Shown piece after piece: positions 24,801-39,162 of a stretch of 64,000 bases of DNA. The position numbers and the translations under genes were made by a program. Positions within the stretch are counted from its first letter, which is position 1, and each line of letters starts with the position of its first letter. A model generated the notes under the pieces. The model saw nothing but the letters and a program-made list of their open reading frames with translations, was not told where the DNA came from and did no database searches. Source of the DNA: Synanceia verrucosa (lineage: Eukaryota; Chordata; Actinopteri; Perciformes; Synanceiidae); contig CM056553.1 of assembly GCA_029721515.1 (NCBI GenBank), forward strand, positions 12,776,447-12,840,446, read 5' to 3'.

Positions 24801-27800
24801 TGACAGATCTGTCACTTTAAATATTCCCGATTACAAGACAGGAAGTTGTACAGTTGAACAGTACAGTAATCTTTGGACTTGACTTAACCTCTCATTGATG
24901 TATCAGCTGATTACAAATGGCAGCTATTAGGCTGCCTACATGTATCATTATTGGACCAGTAAATTAGAGTAGTATCGGTGTGATGTCATGGTGTTCAAAG
25001 TGCAGGTTGGGACCCTTTCGCCTCTTCCCACATCTATGCTGTAAAAAGGCCTGTGGTTGTTTTGTGATGCAGTGCGGTGGAGGGTGTGTGTGAAGTAAGA
25101 TGTCTTGTACAAGGCTGTCACCCCTTTTGGACAACAAGCTAAAACCCAGAAAACGCTTTGCATTCATCATCTTAAGTGACTTGATGTACAGAATACATCT
25201 TTAAAATTTCTACTGCATGTCTTTATTAACAATTACTGGAATAAGAAGAAGATCAAGTGAGCATACTTGCACTCATGCACTCATGCTTCTATAAAGCTGC
25301 AGCAAAAAAAACCCTTTTCTGAGAAATATTACCATGCAACCATTTAAGCGAACATCATGTCTAGCTGGTTTGTTGTCCCAATGATGTGATCATTGTTTTA
25401 CAAAAAAAAAAAAAAAAAATGAAAGAGCTGATGGAGTTGATCAGTTTGGTTCCTTCTGTCGTTGGTCAGAAATTCTGAAATGACATGAATTGGCCATGGT
25501 GTCACATATTCTGCCTGGAAAACAGTAAATGTCATGAAAAGTTACTATGATTTATATTTTTGCACGTCTGTACATTTTCTGAATGTATTAGTATGAAGAA
25601 GAAGTGAGGGGATTAGCTGGTTAATTTAAGTTAATAAGCTGCATAAATCCTATTATGTGTTATTTGCTGCACATGTTAACAAAAGACTATCTAAATAAGA
25701 TATCAATAGGTGACATCTTCCTTTTCATGAAGAAAACTCTAATAAGCAAATACGAGGAATCCTGTCTAATATTTCTCACTTATACTTACACCTTTTAAAA
25801 TGTTGACTTGTCAGCTGTGTATTTTGGTGTTTATTTTCTACTTTACACTCCTGTCTTTTGTCACCAAAATGACTTTATTTTTCCACTGGGGCTGTTAATG
25901 TTCCACCTCCCTCATTTTTTTCTCAACATCTTTCTTTCTCTTTCTTTCAAACAATGTACAATATTATTAGTTTACTCCCATGGTTTTTTTTATGTTTTAT
26001 GAGTGGGCTCTTAAACCCTTGATGACAAGCAAGCAGACTAACTTAATTTACAGTAGCCCTACCAGCGCATAGACTGGCTAGTAAAAGCTACTGTATATAA
26101 ATGCTTTTATGTACAAAAAGTAATGCCTTTTGTTAAGCCTCAGAGAATAAATAAGAAAAAAAAACTGAGATCATTAAATGAATTCAAAACCACGAGAGAT
26201 GTCGTGCTACTGTATGTAGTCTCAAAAATCTCTGAGAGCTGCAAGAACTGGAAAACATCTCACTCCAGATATCTGGCACTAAGGTTATGGATTACGCATC
26301 ATTACCTTGCTTTAATGTGAAAACCTACTTAGCAATAAACCACATTCTGATTCTGACACACAGAAACCTGAGAGGCTGGTAGGGTAAATTCTAGGTAGCT
26401 GTACCTGTATGTGAACTTTCAACAGTAAAGTAGACCAAAATGTTTTGTTGTGCCATGGATTTGTAATGTAGAATGTGTAATTGACCCCTGTTTCTTTTCT
26501 GACACCATCTATTTGGGAGGACATGTGTCTTATACAGTATATATAAATCCATACAAACACAGTCAGTATACCTGTTCACACTGTCTGACACTACATAACC
26601 AATACACATAAACCTCATGTTCAGTCTTATGAATATCATGTAGAGTCCATCAATTTGAATCTAGTTATTCTTTCAGGTGCTTTGAATCTATCCTCTGTAA
26701 CGCTCAAGCGTATGCTGTCCAGTAAAGTAGAAAAACATGGGACTCATCTTAAGCATTTAATGTCACAAATCACACATCTTTCACAATAATCCTAAAGAGA
26801 TCCAGCTCTGAGAGAGATAACCCAGAGTCCCCAGCTGAAGGCCTGGCTGCTTCAGAAGTGGGAAGCTGTATCTTTGAGGGGAACACAGCCGCCTGTACTC
26901 ATTCTGCTTGAGGGGACAACAGTGAGCTGCTGCAGTTCCACATCTGAAGCGACAATCCTGACAGAATAAAAGTAATGGCAGCCCTAAACAGTGGGCAATG
27001 GATGTGACAAACATTTAGATGCTATCTCCCAGTTACAGTGAATAACTGCTCCTACCACACCAGTGTAGCCAGTGGCAACACCAGCCAGACATGTAATCCC
27101 TTTGGACAAGAGAGCACCTCATCAAGCGCAGGCCCAAATCAAAGTAATTGACAAAAGCAGGGAAATAATGAATAGGCCACGAGTGGATAACCAAGCATTT
27201 TTATTGGAATAAAGGTTTTAGCTGTGTGTGCTTTCCAACTCAACAACAATGAAGGCAGTGGGGAGTTAACACGGATTTGGGGAGTTAACACGACCAAATA
27301 TATATAAAAATAAATAAACAAATAAAGGTGTATCCATTCATGCAGTCAGAAAATGTATCTAATTAATATGTGTTAAAAGAAACACAAAAATATATTAGAA
27401 AATCATGTCTTGATGAATAGAATCATGCATACAACCTTATACTGCGTACTTTTAGTTTGCTTGTTACCCTCATTGTACCAAGCAGTTTAAGACAGAGTAA
27501 GCCAAACAATATTTCCTCATCTCATTTATGTCCCCTCTGGGTCACACTCAGCAAAGACTTCTTCACATAGACAGCCTATTTACAGATGCAATTTTCTCCC
27601 CCTGCTGCTGCAAAGATAATTCTACGTAGCTTGCTTGATCGTGTTTTCATATCCATTTTCATGTCTGCCTGTGTCACCTCCCCCCTCACCACCTCCCCTC
27701 CTCCCCTGTGTCTGTCAGCAAGGCTGAAACTAAATTTTAATGAGGTCAAAAAGTGCAAAGCATAGAAGGGGATTCGGAGGGTTCTACCCCAGAGATATTT

Positions 27801-29483
27801 TGGCCATTCAAAACCAATTTCCTGCAATTTTATAATAGATTTGCATATTTCATGTCCGTCACAACCTGCAAAATTGACTTATTGTGCAAAAGATCCAACC
27901 ATCACGGCAGCAGTGGTTTGGTAATTGGGGTGTCATTTGTTCCTTGAAATTCTTAAATTCTTTTTGGCACCTCTCTCAGATTTTGACTGGTTTGTGTGGT
28001 TACATCATTTGTTCATGTGTAGTACTTTTCATGGTACTATAGAAATTGAGGTGTGAGCTTTGACATGCAGAGTTCAACCCATTCTCAATCCCAATTTGTA
28101 CAAACACAGTGTGCTTAAACTAAACACCAGGCAGTACGGTAGAATGAGCCAGCTCTAGTCTAATCTAATTCAATTCAAATTAATTAATTCTATTTTTGGT
28201 TTACATATTGAAAATATATTTAAATAACGCTGTAATGTTTTTGCAGACCTGGTTTATAATTATATATACTGGTTAGTAATTAAGGTGTGACAAAGGACAG
28301 AGATTAATCATTGATCATCCTCTTTCACTGCTCTCTTTAGTCAGTACAAATGTATGACGCCATTCCTGTGTTCATGCATCCTTGTGGTGGAGCTCGTTAA
28401 AACACAGTAATGAACCCGCTCAGCAGTGGTCAAAACCTCCACAGGGAACCTTGGATGTAAAGTCACTCAGTCACTCACTTTCCACAAAGGTGGAAAAAAA
28501 CTGCTCTCACAAAAAAATATGAAATTCAATAACACCTATAGCATTGACAGTATTTGAATAACATGCAGTTATGTTTATTATCTTTTGTCTGTTTGTTGCT
28601 TATTTTTCACCATATGTCTAAATGTTTTAAATGCTTATTTGGTATGCTAAATGGTAGTGGGAATGACACCCTGAAGGTTGCACCATTTCTTGGAAAGTGG
28701 AAAAATGACAGAAAATAAAGTCACCTTGAAAGAGATATCAAAGTTTTCACTGTCAGCAAATGTAGCGATCACAGAGGTTATAGAGGAGTCTCACTTGTTT
28801 CTTTGCCTTCAGTGTGGCTTTCATGCAATGTTTCACCTCATTATTGTAAATGTCCTCTAACAACTCCAGCAATCAACCCATATCTGTCTCTGTGCACGCA
28901 CTGGTGCAGTGAGTTTGATACATTTCCCTTGCAAAAAGCTTGTATGATACAGTTACCTCATCTGCCCCAGTTTCAGAAGTATGGATGATGGACTAAAATT
29001 GACAAGAGCAAAACAAACAAGACAAAGACTTTGAGTTTCCTTTGATTTTTTTTCCCCACAGGGAGAGCAAAACGTGTTTTACATCAAATGTACATTCCGA
29101 GTCCTTCAGAAAAGGACAATTTCCTAATTTCCACATTTTTTTCCCTCAGTCATGAGTTTTGCATCCTAATGGCTTTACCAACATTACCAGTAAGGATGTG
29201 ACAATAATGGAAATTTAGTAGTTAATACCAAAAAAAAATCCACAAACAGCCATTCCTTCAGTTTAGTGGTTTAAGCCACTCATTATTAATCCCTGCCACT
29301 CTGTCTGAGGTTTTCCACCAAAAGCTTCACAAGAGTTTCACAAGATTAAATTTGAACATCATAATAACATAATAAAAGTCATCATCTCCCTAAAATATTA
29401 TTTTATTTAATAGAGCAAGTGACATCTGTAAAAAATGAGTTGAATTAGATAATCAAAATACTTGCTGCAAATTAGAAAGAAAG

Positions 29484-29703
29484 GGTGGCTGTAGCTCAGT
29501 TAGTAGAGTGGTTGTCTCTGAACTAAAGGGTCACAAGTTTTATTCCCCACTCCTGCTGTCTGTGGCCTAAGTGTCCCTGAGCAAGACACTAAATTCCGTT
29601 GCTCCCCGGTTGCCTTACATGGCAGCCAGCTGCTCCCTGAAGGGATGGGTTAAATGCAGAGGACAAGTTTCATGATGACAAATAAAGCTAATTATAATTC
29701 TTA
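29484..29703 (+). mobile_element. tRNA-derived SINE
   Basis: Begins ggtggctgtagctcagttag, a good polymerase III box A, followed by a decayed box B around 29529-29545 (acaagttttattcccc). The body has the cctgagcaagacacta and gatgggttaaatgcagagg blocks that I recall from fish SINEs. It ends aataaagctaattata. No secure target duplication was found. It differs from the family at 3043-3375. A functional tRNA is excluded by the long non-tRNA body and the decayed B box. Confidence 0.85.
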
Positions 29704-32700
29704 ATATTGGGATGCATACATTTAAACAAAGACAGACATTTAAATACAATATATACTAATATAAAATATGTTTAAGTAATAGGTTGAATGAGTGCCATCC
29801 TTTGTAATAAGAAAAACTGAAATCATGATGATGGAAATAGGGCACTTCATCAATATTGCGATGTCTAATTTGTTCCCATATTATGATATTAATTCCAAAG
29901 TGGACAGATGGCACTATTTGCATGTCTGGAAGCACTCTTAGGGATCAAGCAACAATTTTGCACTTCACTGCAACTGTCTCATAAGAAGGTCATCCATTAA
30001 GTTATGCGAGCCTTTAAAAGCCTTTTCATGTATTATGAAATTGAATTTGAAAAGGAGGATGGCACGTGTGGCACATTTTTTACTGGACTAGCTGTGGCTG
30101 AATTGCCACATTTAGTTGTTTTACACTGAAAGGGAAACAATTATTGTAATATACCCATTAACTGAAAATTGAGCTTTATTCCAGTAATGATAGCCTACAA
30201 TAGGCAAGCTTGAGACAAGAAAAGAAAAGACCAAACTGACCTTGAGGAGACCTTTCAGCTCTAAGTATACCCTGCACCTCTTTGGTGGCAATATTAAGGA
30301 CTTTGGCTCATTGTCATTACAGAGGGGAAAATGTTTGGGGGATCATCTTCATCTCTGATTTAATGATGCATAGTGAAATCTTATGAGAGTCACTTATGTC
30401 CCATAAAATCCCTGGACAAAGCTGTAAAATCAATGACCTGTTTTGTTACTTAATGAGCAGCTCAACTGTAGAAAGGTTGGACCTCTTTTATTCTTGTGCC
30501 CCACCCCTTGAAGTACAAACTTTGCTGTACAGCATCAAAAATACAGTGCCATAATTTATGCTTTCATCTGCAAATTTTGCCTTTAATGGCCTTTTAGGAC
30601 ACTAAACTGTGGTCCAAGGTTGCAAAATTACACAATTCCTCAAGAGATAAGGTATGATCATATAATCTTTTTCCCTATTATAAATTTCAGGTTGGGCTAC
30701 TTTGCTGGCCATTGTACAACAGTGCTGTGGATGTCTTCCATAATATTGTACCTTCTAATCTCAGTGGGGTATTAAAACTGGAATGATTGGTATGCAGCCT
30801 TAATGTGGGAGAGTTAAGAGTTAGGGGTGAGAGAAAGGATATAAAACCAACCAGGGGAAAAATTAATATGAGGCACAGTAGTGGAACTGATAGTATTCTA
30901 TAATGTGTTGGCACCGAGATTGAAGAAAAAAAAATGTCACCAAACATTAAGTGATGAAAGTTGTGGATTGTTTAGAACATTTTCTGATAGCTCAAGAAAA
31001 AAATGCTATGAAGCTCACCATACAAGAAACTCTTAAAGTGTTTGATGATATCCAGTCTGTTTTCTGAAAATATTTTAAAACGGTGAATTAAATTGTTTTT
31101 TTTTTCCTTCTCTTTTTCAAACTTTCTCAGCAAAAGTAAGAAGGTACATAGTGAAGCTGTAGATCCAGGTGAGAAGTGATTATACATTCTACCCCATCCT
31201 TGTAAATCCATAATCATTAACATCTGCTCTAGCTTTCTTTATTGAACTATTTCGCCCATGTGTGGTCCACTTATCCTCGTTAACTCCACTCCAGCCGACT
31301 CAGCACATAGATCGAAGGATGGATAGAAAGGAAAAAAGGAGGGAGAGACAAACAGAGAGGATACAGAGACAGGAGGGCACCTTTTGGAAGATAAAATAAA
31401 TAACTTCTGGCTCTATTTTAAGCTTTTTTACGTTCAGGCATGCTGGCAACAGATGTGGCTTGTTTGCCTGTATTTTGTCCCAGGAAGTAATTCCTTAGCC
31501 TACAGTATTTTGACAACAGACCCATGGATTTGCTGTCTGGTTGCAGGATGTCTTGAAATAATATCTATAATTGCCTTTCTACAATATTGATTCAGACAAG
31601 GTTAAAATAAGAGCACAGCATGCATATTGAAAATGTGTTGACTGCTGAAATTAAAAACTCATTAGAAATCCCATTGACCTTGTCCCCTTGGTAACTTTAC
31701 AGTAAAGCCACCATTTTTAGACAAATACATGAACTGTTGTGCTGATTTATTACGACTAGTATCACTAATCCTACCGCAGTGATAGCACAGATTAACACGG
31801 GATGCTTAGATTTGACAAATCATCCTGTATGACCTATTGATGTCATAAGACACTATGTATCAATATGTCCAGGCCCTGTCAATATCCACAACACCATACA
31901 TGTGATGCATGCAAAATAATCTCATAATAATTGCATTCATATGCAGTTATTTTGCAAGTACATTTTTGGGGATGCATGTATGCCTTTGCCTTTGACAGCA
32001 GCACCATGGCATTCCTCACACAGGTAGTTAGCATTGATATTTTTTTTCTTGTTTTTCCATGACCTGACCTTTGCCATAACCTTGAAGTGATTTTGATTGC
32101 ACTTTGCAATCACAGATATCGTACAAAGAACCAAGCTAAAAATGTTAGCAGTGACTGTTTTGCAGATCTGTACATTATAGATGAATAATTTAAAAAAGAA
32201 ACAAAGCGTGGGTGATATTAATTGTGCTGTAATATGAAGACAGCATGTACCTGCATTAATTTAAAAAGGACATGGGTTGTTTAGGGTCACAGAGGTAATC
32301 TGTAAAACATATTTTAATTTGTTATGATTTAAATCATGTATATTACACTGTACTACAAGGTATTTTTTAAGTACAGAGCAACACTTGACAGATCCTATAA
32401 AAACAAATGGATAAATAAATAAATATAAAAAAACACAAGCATATTGTACTAACACGACATAAACCAGAAAGACAACTGTTGTCTATAGAGAGAGGGAAAC
32501 GTGAAGGTAATGCCATACCCATTTATTTTCTGTTTCTATTCATCATAGCAAAAAGTTGTATTGAAGTTGCTATAAAAATACATTATTTTGTGTTTTCATG
32601 GTTATTTATTTATTTTTTTTAACAAATTCAGTGTTAACCTGCTTTTGTTACATTCATGAATGTAGAATCTGTGACAGTGAATTTCTCAGAGGAAAGAGCC

Positions 32701-33168
32701 TCTTGACACTGGGATGTTCAGAACAGCACTCAAAAGCAAACGACTATAGAAGCTGAATTATTTCTGTGCTTTATTATGCAGGGAAGGAGAAATACCTTAA
32801 AAGTTGTCACTGAATGGTACATAAGATGAGCCCCCCCCCAAAAAAAGAAGAAAAGTATTATTCTACCTTTGCAATCACACAAGCGACAATATTTTCATAC
32901 CTTGATACTTCACACTTTTCTGTAATGCAATGCAACTTACAAGGCAACTTTATTATCACTTTACTTTCATACACTTGTCTTAAATTGTTTCTCAGTTCAC
33001 CGAAAAAAAAATAAAAGTTGGGAGCAAACATTGGTGGGCTCCCTTTTCAACCCACTCCTGCCTCTTTCCCTCTCACCCTTTCTAGCAGGTGATCAGGGCC
33101 ATAACTAGAATATTATTTACTGGATTGGCAATGTTAAAGTTAATGTTGCAAAAATTCCCTTTCTACAG

Positions 33169-33285
33169 TCGGATTCCGGCTCTAATGAGGCAGCGTTGAT
33201 GGCTCTGCAGAGGAGACGGGTGCTTCTGGAGGAATGTCAAGCACCTACCTCTACATTCTTGTGTACCATCATTAGGGTCATTTAG
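33169..33285 (+). other. Exon-like open segment (candidate)
   Basis: A plausible acceptor (ccctttctacag, ending at 33168) is followed by an open phase of 38 codons starting SDSGSNEAALMALQRRR and continuing VLLEECQ before a TAG at 33283. Charged, non-repetitive residues look coding. No good donor follows, the frame is also open upstream of the acceptor to 33109, and I do not recognise the protein. Chance is quite possible. Confidence 0.15.
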
Positions 33286-36200
33286 CATTTCCATTGAATT
33301 GCACAGCAGAAAGTGGCAGAAAAGAGCAAAAAGTCCATGAAAAATCACCTTGCGCCATGCAAGCGCGAGGAACTCAAAGTGTATTTACATGTTCAAGAGG
33401 GAGAGTGCAGGCTGTATCTGCATTTTGAGCTCTTCCTCCACACGAATGTATTGATTTTAAAGTCATCTCAGTGATCACAGTCACTTGCAGAGTGAATCAG
33501 CCTGCATACCGTGAAAAGCTTTTTGGAAATACTCTGGTTTAGTGGAGAACGGATTCTCGCTGAAGCGATTTTCCTATTTTTTTTAACTTATGGTTGCTTT
33601 TAGTGAGTTTATATCCTTTCACATGAGAGAAAACCCTATAGAAAAGACTTTCAAACGTCATTATTTATGAAAATACCTCCACTTGCTCATGTTAGTTTCG
33701 GCCCATTTGATCACGTTATGGCATTTTAAAGTCTTCGTGGAAGGCAGTGATTTGACATCTCAGGTCAGCTGGACTGTCATGACATTTGCTGCAGACAAGT
33801 GTTAAATCTATGTGGAGGATTTGAGTCCTCTGACTGACATTACAAATGGACAGGAGCTGGAAGATGAAAAAGTCAAGTGGACAGTCGGGCGGTCCTTCAC
33901 AAAAGCAATGGGTTTTTTTTTGTTTTTTTTTTGATTAAGCTTGTGATTTCATTTTTTCCACTTGCTTTTCATAAGACAGATTTCAGGAGAGGAATGCTTC
34001 TACTCTGAAACTATGCCTGTGCATGACCCCAGTACTCTATAGTTCAAAGTGAAATGGCTTAAGGTTCTCTGCTTTATACTCTTTGACAGGTAAGATACAA
34101 TAAAACACAAAATGAAATTTTCTGTGAGAAACTCTCAGTATAAAGTATGACAACACTCTGAGTTTTCCAGACATGACAGTGATAATGGCTTCCAGGAACC
34201 AGTCTAAATCAAATGAAAATAATCAAATATTATCACTGACACAATTATCCTTACACCCCTCGGATCACATATTCCTTTGAAAGTGGAAGACCTGGACCCC
34301 TAAGCCACACGCAAGTGACCCTCCCATCCCCCACACACGTTGGTTTAAGTCATTCGGGGTATTTAGGCATTTTGGGGACATGCTGTCCCGAATCAACTAG
34401 TATTAAGTCAAGTGTGTGACCCTAATGTGGACATAAGGCAGATCACAGAGACACACACATATTTTCTCAGTTTTAATACTCCCAATTCACAAAATCCATT
34501 TGAATACAGCTTCTCTTCAGGTTAAAAATACCATTTTTCTAATAAATGTGCCACTAAAACCGAACCATAAGATCCGAGCAGCATATGATATGACTCAACT
34601 GTGATTGGTCCCGATAAAAAATTTGTAATTCTATAAATGTAGTAAGTTATTGCCAGCTGTGTGACAAAGCAATGCTCCCTAAAGCACATGTTGTAGTTGC
34701 ACTGACAATATATCATTACATTACATACTGAGTTACTATCTGTATAACCTATATCATTGCATAAGTCCTTATAATGAAGGGGGCTGAAAAAGCTCAGGAT
34801 TTTGTCTTCTATTAGTGATGATTTTAGAAAATCAGAGGATCATGCTAGTTCTGTTAGAAAAAGCCTTTGATGGAGGTGGGAATATCTGGGTTATGATACA
34901 CTCTGGATGTGTTTCACAACTTTCAATGAAGCTAAAATCCATATCCCAAAGCTCTTTTAACTTTTACCTGCTGGGATCTGTCAGAAGCATTTACAGTTTT
35001 AGCGTTAACACTTCACAGAGAATTATACATGTTTTTTTTCAACAGTGCAGGCTCAACATCATACAGACCTAATACATCCATGTTAAACAGTTGTCAAGAT
35101 TAACGTTGCCAAATATGTTTACATATCATGCCTTTAGAACATCTAAGCTAAGGTCTCAGTGTGTGACTTTGTGATATTGCTCTGCAACATGGGAACTCCT
35201 CGACCGACTGAAGAAAAACTGCCAAAAACTTTCATTTTCATCCAGAAAGTCTGGGCTGAATCCCCACCTCCGCCCTCTTTTCATGTTATCTGGGGAACTT
35301 GTGGCTGAAGTGAATGATCTTGCCTGGAGGCAACATCTTACACTTATGGAAGTTTGAAACTTTTCACTACCTAATAATTTGGTGTTGGGACAAGTTAATT
35401 TATGTCCTTGTAATCAAGTTTTAAAACCCATAAAAGGCTGCAAGTGTCAGCAGGGTGTGTGTTGAATGTGCATGCTTTTGTATTGGTTGTGTGATTCCAT
35501 GTGCATGTGTTCTCGGCAAAATACAATTCTCTTATGCCTCATATGCCCAAAAGCCATCATTACACTCTTTGTGTGCAACGCATTGTCTCCGTCATTAGTC
35601 ATACGTTTCTATAAATATTCAATCAGCTTGACTAGCAGCCGTACGCCACGTTTCCAAAAAACAATCTCACAACCAGTTACATTATTTATTTCTGTGCCTG
35701 CTTATGAATTATTTTTCTTGTTCAACCATCATGCTTTGCTTATTTATGTTTTACTTTCCTGAATGTAAACCTCCGCAAAAAAAAAAAAAAAAAAAAAGTG
35801 TGCCTTTTGAATGTGGATTCTGCTCAGGAAGTTTACATGAACTCTCTGATGTATGCCGGGAGTATATGTGGTTTACTAGGACACAAGAAACAATGCTCTA
35901 TCAATATGTAAATTGTAAAAGAACGCACATGAATTAAAGAAAAATAAAATTGGATTTTTAACATCACATGAGCTGCATGATAACTCAACTGTCAAATAAT
36001 TAAAAAAAAAAAAAAAAAATCTCATTAGTGCAAATCTTTATTCTAATAAAAGAAGGACATAGACAAGATGTGTCCTCACAGTCTTGTCCTCGTCATGCAA
36101 CAAATTCTCACTTCACGAGTCAAATCTTGATGAATGTTGTGCAGTCACACACAAAACAATGTTTGATTTGTCCTCCTGTTATGCATATATTTGAAAGATG

Positions 36201-36569
36201 TAAAGTAACACAAGTAACAACATTAATGTTGTTTTGTATAATAAATGTGATTACTTCACTACTGTGATTACATGTTAAACAAAACTTTCAAGTGTCATTA
36301 AGCTTGTACAATAAGTGGAACCTTTGAATACTATTCACTTGTTTGATGGTTAGCTCTGTGCTCCATCATCAGCAGACCACAAACACAAGCCCATTGTTTA
36401 AGTCTGATATTCAGCCAAGCAGGTCATTAGTCCCTGTCTTTACCATTTCTCATATTCAAAAACCCATGTTCTTTTCATCATTCAACCCATTTAAGCTCCA
36501 TTTTCCTGAGTCATATTTTGTGATGAATTGGCCCCAACAGTGGCACTTCAATCAGGCCTGATTTTCTAT

Positions 36570-37100
36570 AACACGTTAGAAAATGAGAGAGAAAATGATA
36601 TGGAAATAAATCACATTCTGCTACTTGATCAGAACCACAGTCTCAGCCTGAGCTGCTCTCTGCCTTGAGTCAATTACTCATTACACACAGCTATTGACCT
36701 TTCTTCCAACAGGAAGTTCAGTGAATATCTCCGCAAGGATTGTAATTGACAAGATGTCTCTTTTAATAGAAAAATGCCCACATTTCCTCACAAGTTAATT
36801 ATAAATTCAATAGCGGACCCAACGGCCACAGCCTTTGAGAAAGGTTAGTATAGACATTTGTAGCTGCCAGGCCGCCCATACATGAACACATAATTTATAC
36901 CCGACAGGCCAAGCATTAACACATCCACCTTTATGCCATTTAATACTTGACAGTGTCACAATTTCAAAATTCACATTCATATACAGTCCATAATTCCAGG
37001 TGCGTGTGACATGAAAATAGACACTTTCAAGTAATTTGTGGAGCATGAAGTAGCATATGCACTGCGGCTGTGTTGAATGTTTAAGTAGGCTTGTCAGCAC
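36570..37100. promoter_or_regulatory. Conserved-element-like patch (candidate)
   Basis: Complex non-repetitive sequence with homeodomain-type cores (caagttaattataaat near 36790). Overlapping open frames have no domains. Confidence 0.2.
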
Positions 37101-37644
37101 AGTGCACACTTTCTACAGCTTCAGTTTCCAAAGTGAAAACTACCGAGCAAGTTAGTCCCGCATTATGGGACAATTTAGAAGTGGCAGCACATCCATCAAC
37201 ATACGAAAAACATGACAAGTCTGTGTTATCATGTGCATTGATCTGCCCTTCATTTGCCCTGGATCGTCTCCCTGAACATTGCAGACTAGAAGTTAATCAT
37301 CTATATACAGTCAGTCCAATGCTAAGCAATCTCTTTGAAAGTAGTTCATTCTTAAGGCCCATTTACATCACCCAAGTTACTGCAGCTCAGTGTCTTTCGC
37401 GCGTATTACGGACGTATTGCTTGCAACATCAATTTACAGCATACTGCTGCTCCACACTCTCACGAGATTCTCAATGGGTGTTCACATGAGACATCTTCAC
37501 CTTTTTGTTTATTTAAAGCCAGGCTGAAGGGACAAAGGTGAAAATCACCACTCGTGCACATCTTCTTTAAGTACACAGATAATATTGCAATTTGTGATTC
37601 AGGATTGTTAACAAGCAAAGACACTTTTTTTCTTAAATCCTTGC

Positions 37645-37905
37645 TTAAAGGTGCAGTGTGTAGGATCTGGAGGCATCAAGCAGTGAGGTTGCATGTTGGG
37701 GATGCAACAAATTAAAATTTCTCCCATGTACCAAGTGTGTAGGAGTGACTGTATGGTGATCGGGGCAATTTGAAAAGGCAAATGGCCCCATCTTTTTCCT
37801 TTCTGGGCTACAGTAGAAACATGGCTGCTGGCTCCGTGAAGAGTTGACCTGCTCAGTATGTAGATATAAATGGCTCATTTTAAGGGACGAGACAAACAAC
37901 AGAGT
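37645..37905 (+). mobile_element. DNA-transposon end fragment (ttaaaggtgcagtgtgtagg)
   Basis: Starts ttaaaggtgcagtgtgtagg, followed by atctggaggcatc and agcagtgaggttgca, a fish DNA-transposon end that I recall with a TTAA at the edge. The internal ctacagtagaaacatggc and tatgtagatataaatggctc blocks also fit. The expected mirrored right end is absent, so this is a truncated non-coding copy. Confidence 0.6.
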
Positions 37906-38607
37906 CTACCTGAAGAAGTATTCAGGTGTCAGACAGCAAAGTAGCACCCAGCTGTAACAAAAGAGGGGTGAAATAAAAAAAGGTAACCCAGAGGTATTTC
38001 CTCTAAATAAGAGCCACATAGGAATGCGTGGCATTAATCAACTTTTTTCCCATAATCACCAAGAATGACACTGAGTTGCTGCCATTCTTAATCATTTCTC
38101 TTCTTGTGACTCACTCAGGCACTTTTTCAGCAAATGCATCAAAAAATGTGAATTGGTCTGTAAAGTTCTTGTTGCCTTCTGCAAGATGCATTGCAAGATT
38201 CCATTCTGCTTTATCAAATATCCTGCTGATAGATGTCCTTCTCAACCTGCAGCCATGGTTCATCCAGCGATGTGAACAGTGCTCCATATTTTGGAGCAGT
38301 GTGGAACAGTTTATCGTTCTGATATTTGGCAGCAAATTGCAACTGGCATATGAATCAAAGAGAGCGGCAGGAATAATGTAATTTGTTTTGGATTTGATAG
38401 CTGTATTTGCGACACATATAGTTAGGAGAGAACACAGATTGTCAGCTGTCCCTTGTAAAAATGCGCAACAGTTTACACAAACCATCTCTAACAAAGTCTC
38501 CATATTCGCATGGATATTTGAGGATGTAATTTATAAACCTTAGTCAATAAACAACATAGGTTATTTACCATGCTATGCAATGTTAAAGTTCTGCTTCTTT
38601 CAGCTGA

Positions 38608-39162
38608 AAAGGTTGCACAGGATTCGCTGGACTAAGAGACAAAAACACTTTACTGGATGATTGAAAATACAGATGAATTGCTGTCCCTGCTGTTTCACAC
38701 TGATGAAAATAGAAAGTATGGAGGAAAACCCACACAAGTACATGCATCAATCAAGCCGTGGCACACTGATATGTGATCTTTTTCTCTATTAGGAGCCTTA
38801 TATAAAAAGAGAAGTGATGGTTTACTGCCACAGGATAGCAGAGTGCTATTGGCAATCAGGTGCATCCTTAACAGCATGGAAGCACTGCTGCGGAAGGATT
38901 GTTTCAGCAGGGTAATACCCCATGCCACATGAACAGAATTGTCCAGGAACGGCTCCATGAACATGACGGTAAAGTCAGCTTACTGCAATAGACTGCCCAG
39001 TCAGAGGACTCCAATCCAATCGAGCATCTGCTGGATGAGATGAACATTTGGAGTAGAGAACTATTTCCAGTCAACTTGATGCTACTGTGGGAAGCACTGA
39101 GGACAACATTGGCTAGCATCCCTATGAAACCCTTTCGACAAGACATGGAGGTTACATCCTAA
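38608..39162 (+). pseudogene. Fossil Tc1-like transposase
   Basis: Pieces of one Tc1-family DDE transposase appear in order on the plus strand. RLHRIRWTKRQKHFT begins near 38621. TDELLSLLFHTDENRK holds the first catalytic Asp at 38672-38674. FQQGNTPCH begins at 38902, where the second catalytic Asp of the usual QQDN motif is Gly. SNPIEHLLDE carries the third acidic residue. The last segment (38902-39162) is open except for one TAG, and a frameshift separates it from the earlier pieces. No terminal inverted repeats were identified. It is a different lineage from the element at 41429 and cannot be active. Confidence 0.75.

Larger units (their letters stand above)
17841..29483. other. Long AT-rich desert, no gene
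   Basis: No complete gene or named element seen over this stretch. It holds poly(A/T) runs (18753-18768, 21840-21863, 25401-25419) and many short overlapping open frames without domains. Several patches (19110-19210, 21100-21310, 22010-22260, 27820-27950) have the complex texture of conserved non-coding DNA. The triple-frame-open stretch at 23470-23830 shows no recognisable protein. Confidence 0.5.
29704..37644. other. Long AT-rich desert, no confirmed gene
   Basis: Contains poly(A) tracts (35777-35797, 36002-36019) and an exon-like segment at 33169-33285 listed separately. Open frames are short and featureless. Confidence 0.5.

Noticed and set aside
29484..29560. tRNA gene
   Set aside because: Good box A but eroded box B, and a SINE body follows directly.
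34042..34090. Short exon before a gtaaga donor
   Set aside because: Only 49 bases, weak acceptor, hydrophobic and featureless peptide.
37091..37489. 132-codon gene
   Set aside because: No recognisable domain or splice context.
38028..38503. Overlapping plus and minus frames of 117 and 130 codons
   Set aside because: They are antiparallel over the same bases and neither resembles a known protein.
38695..39146. Minus-strand frames of 89 and 80 codons
   Set aside because: They are shadows of the plus-strand Tc1 fossil.
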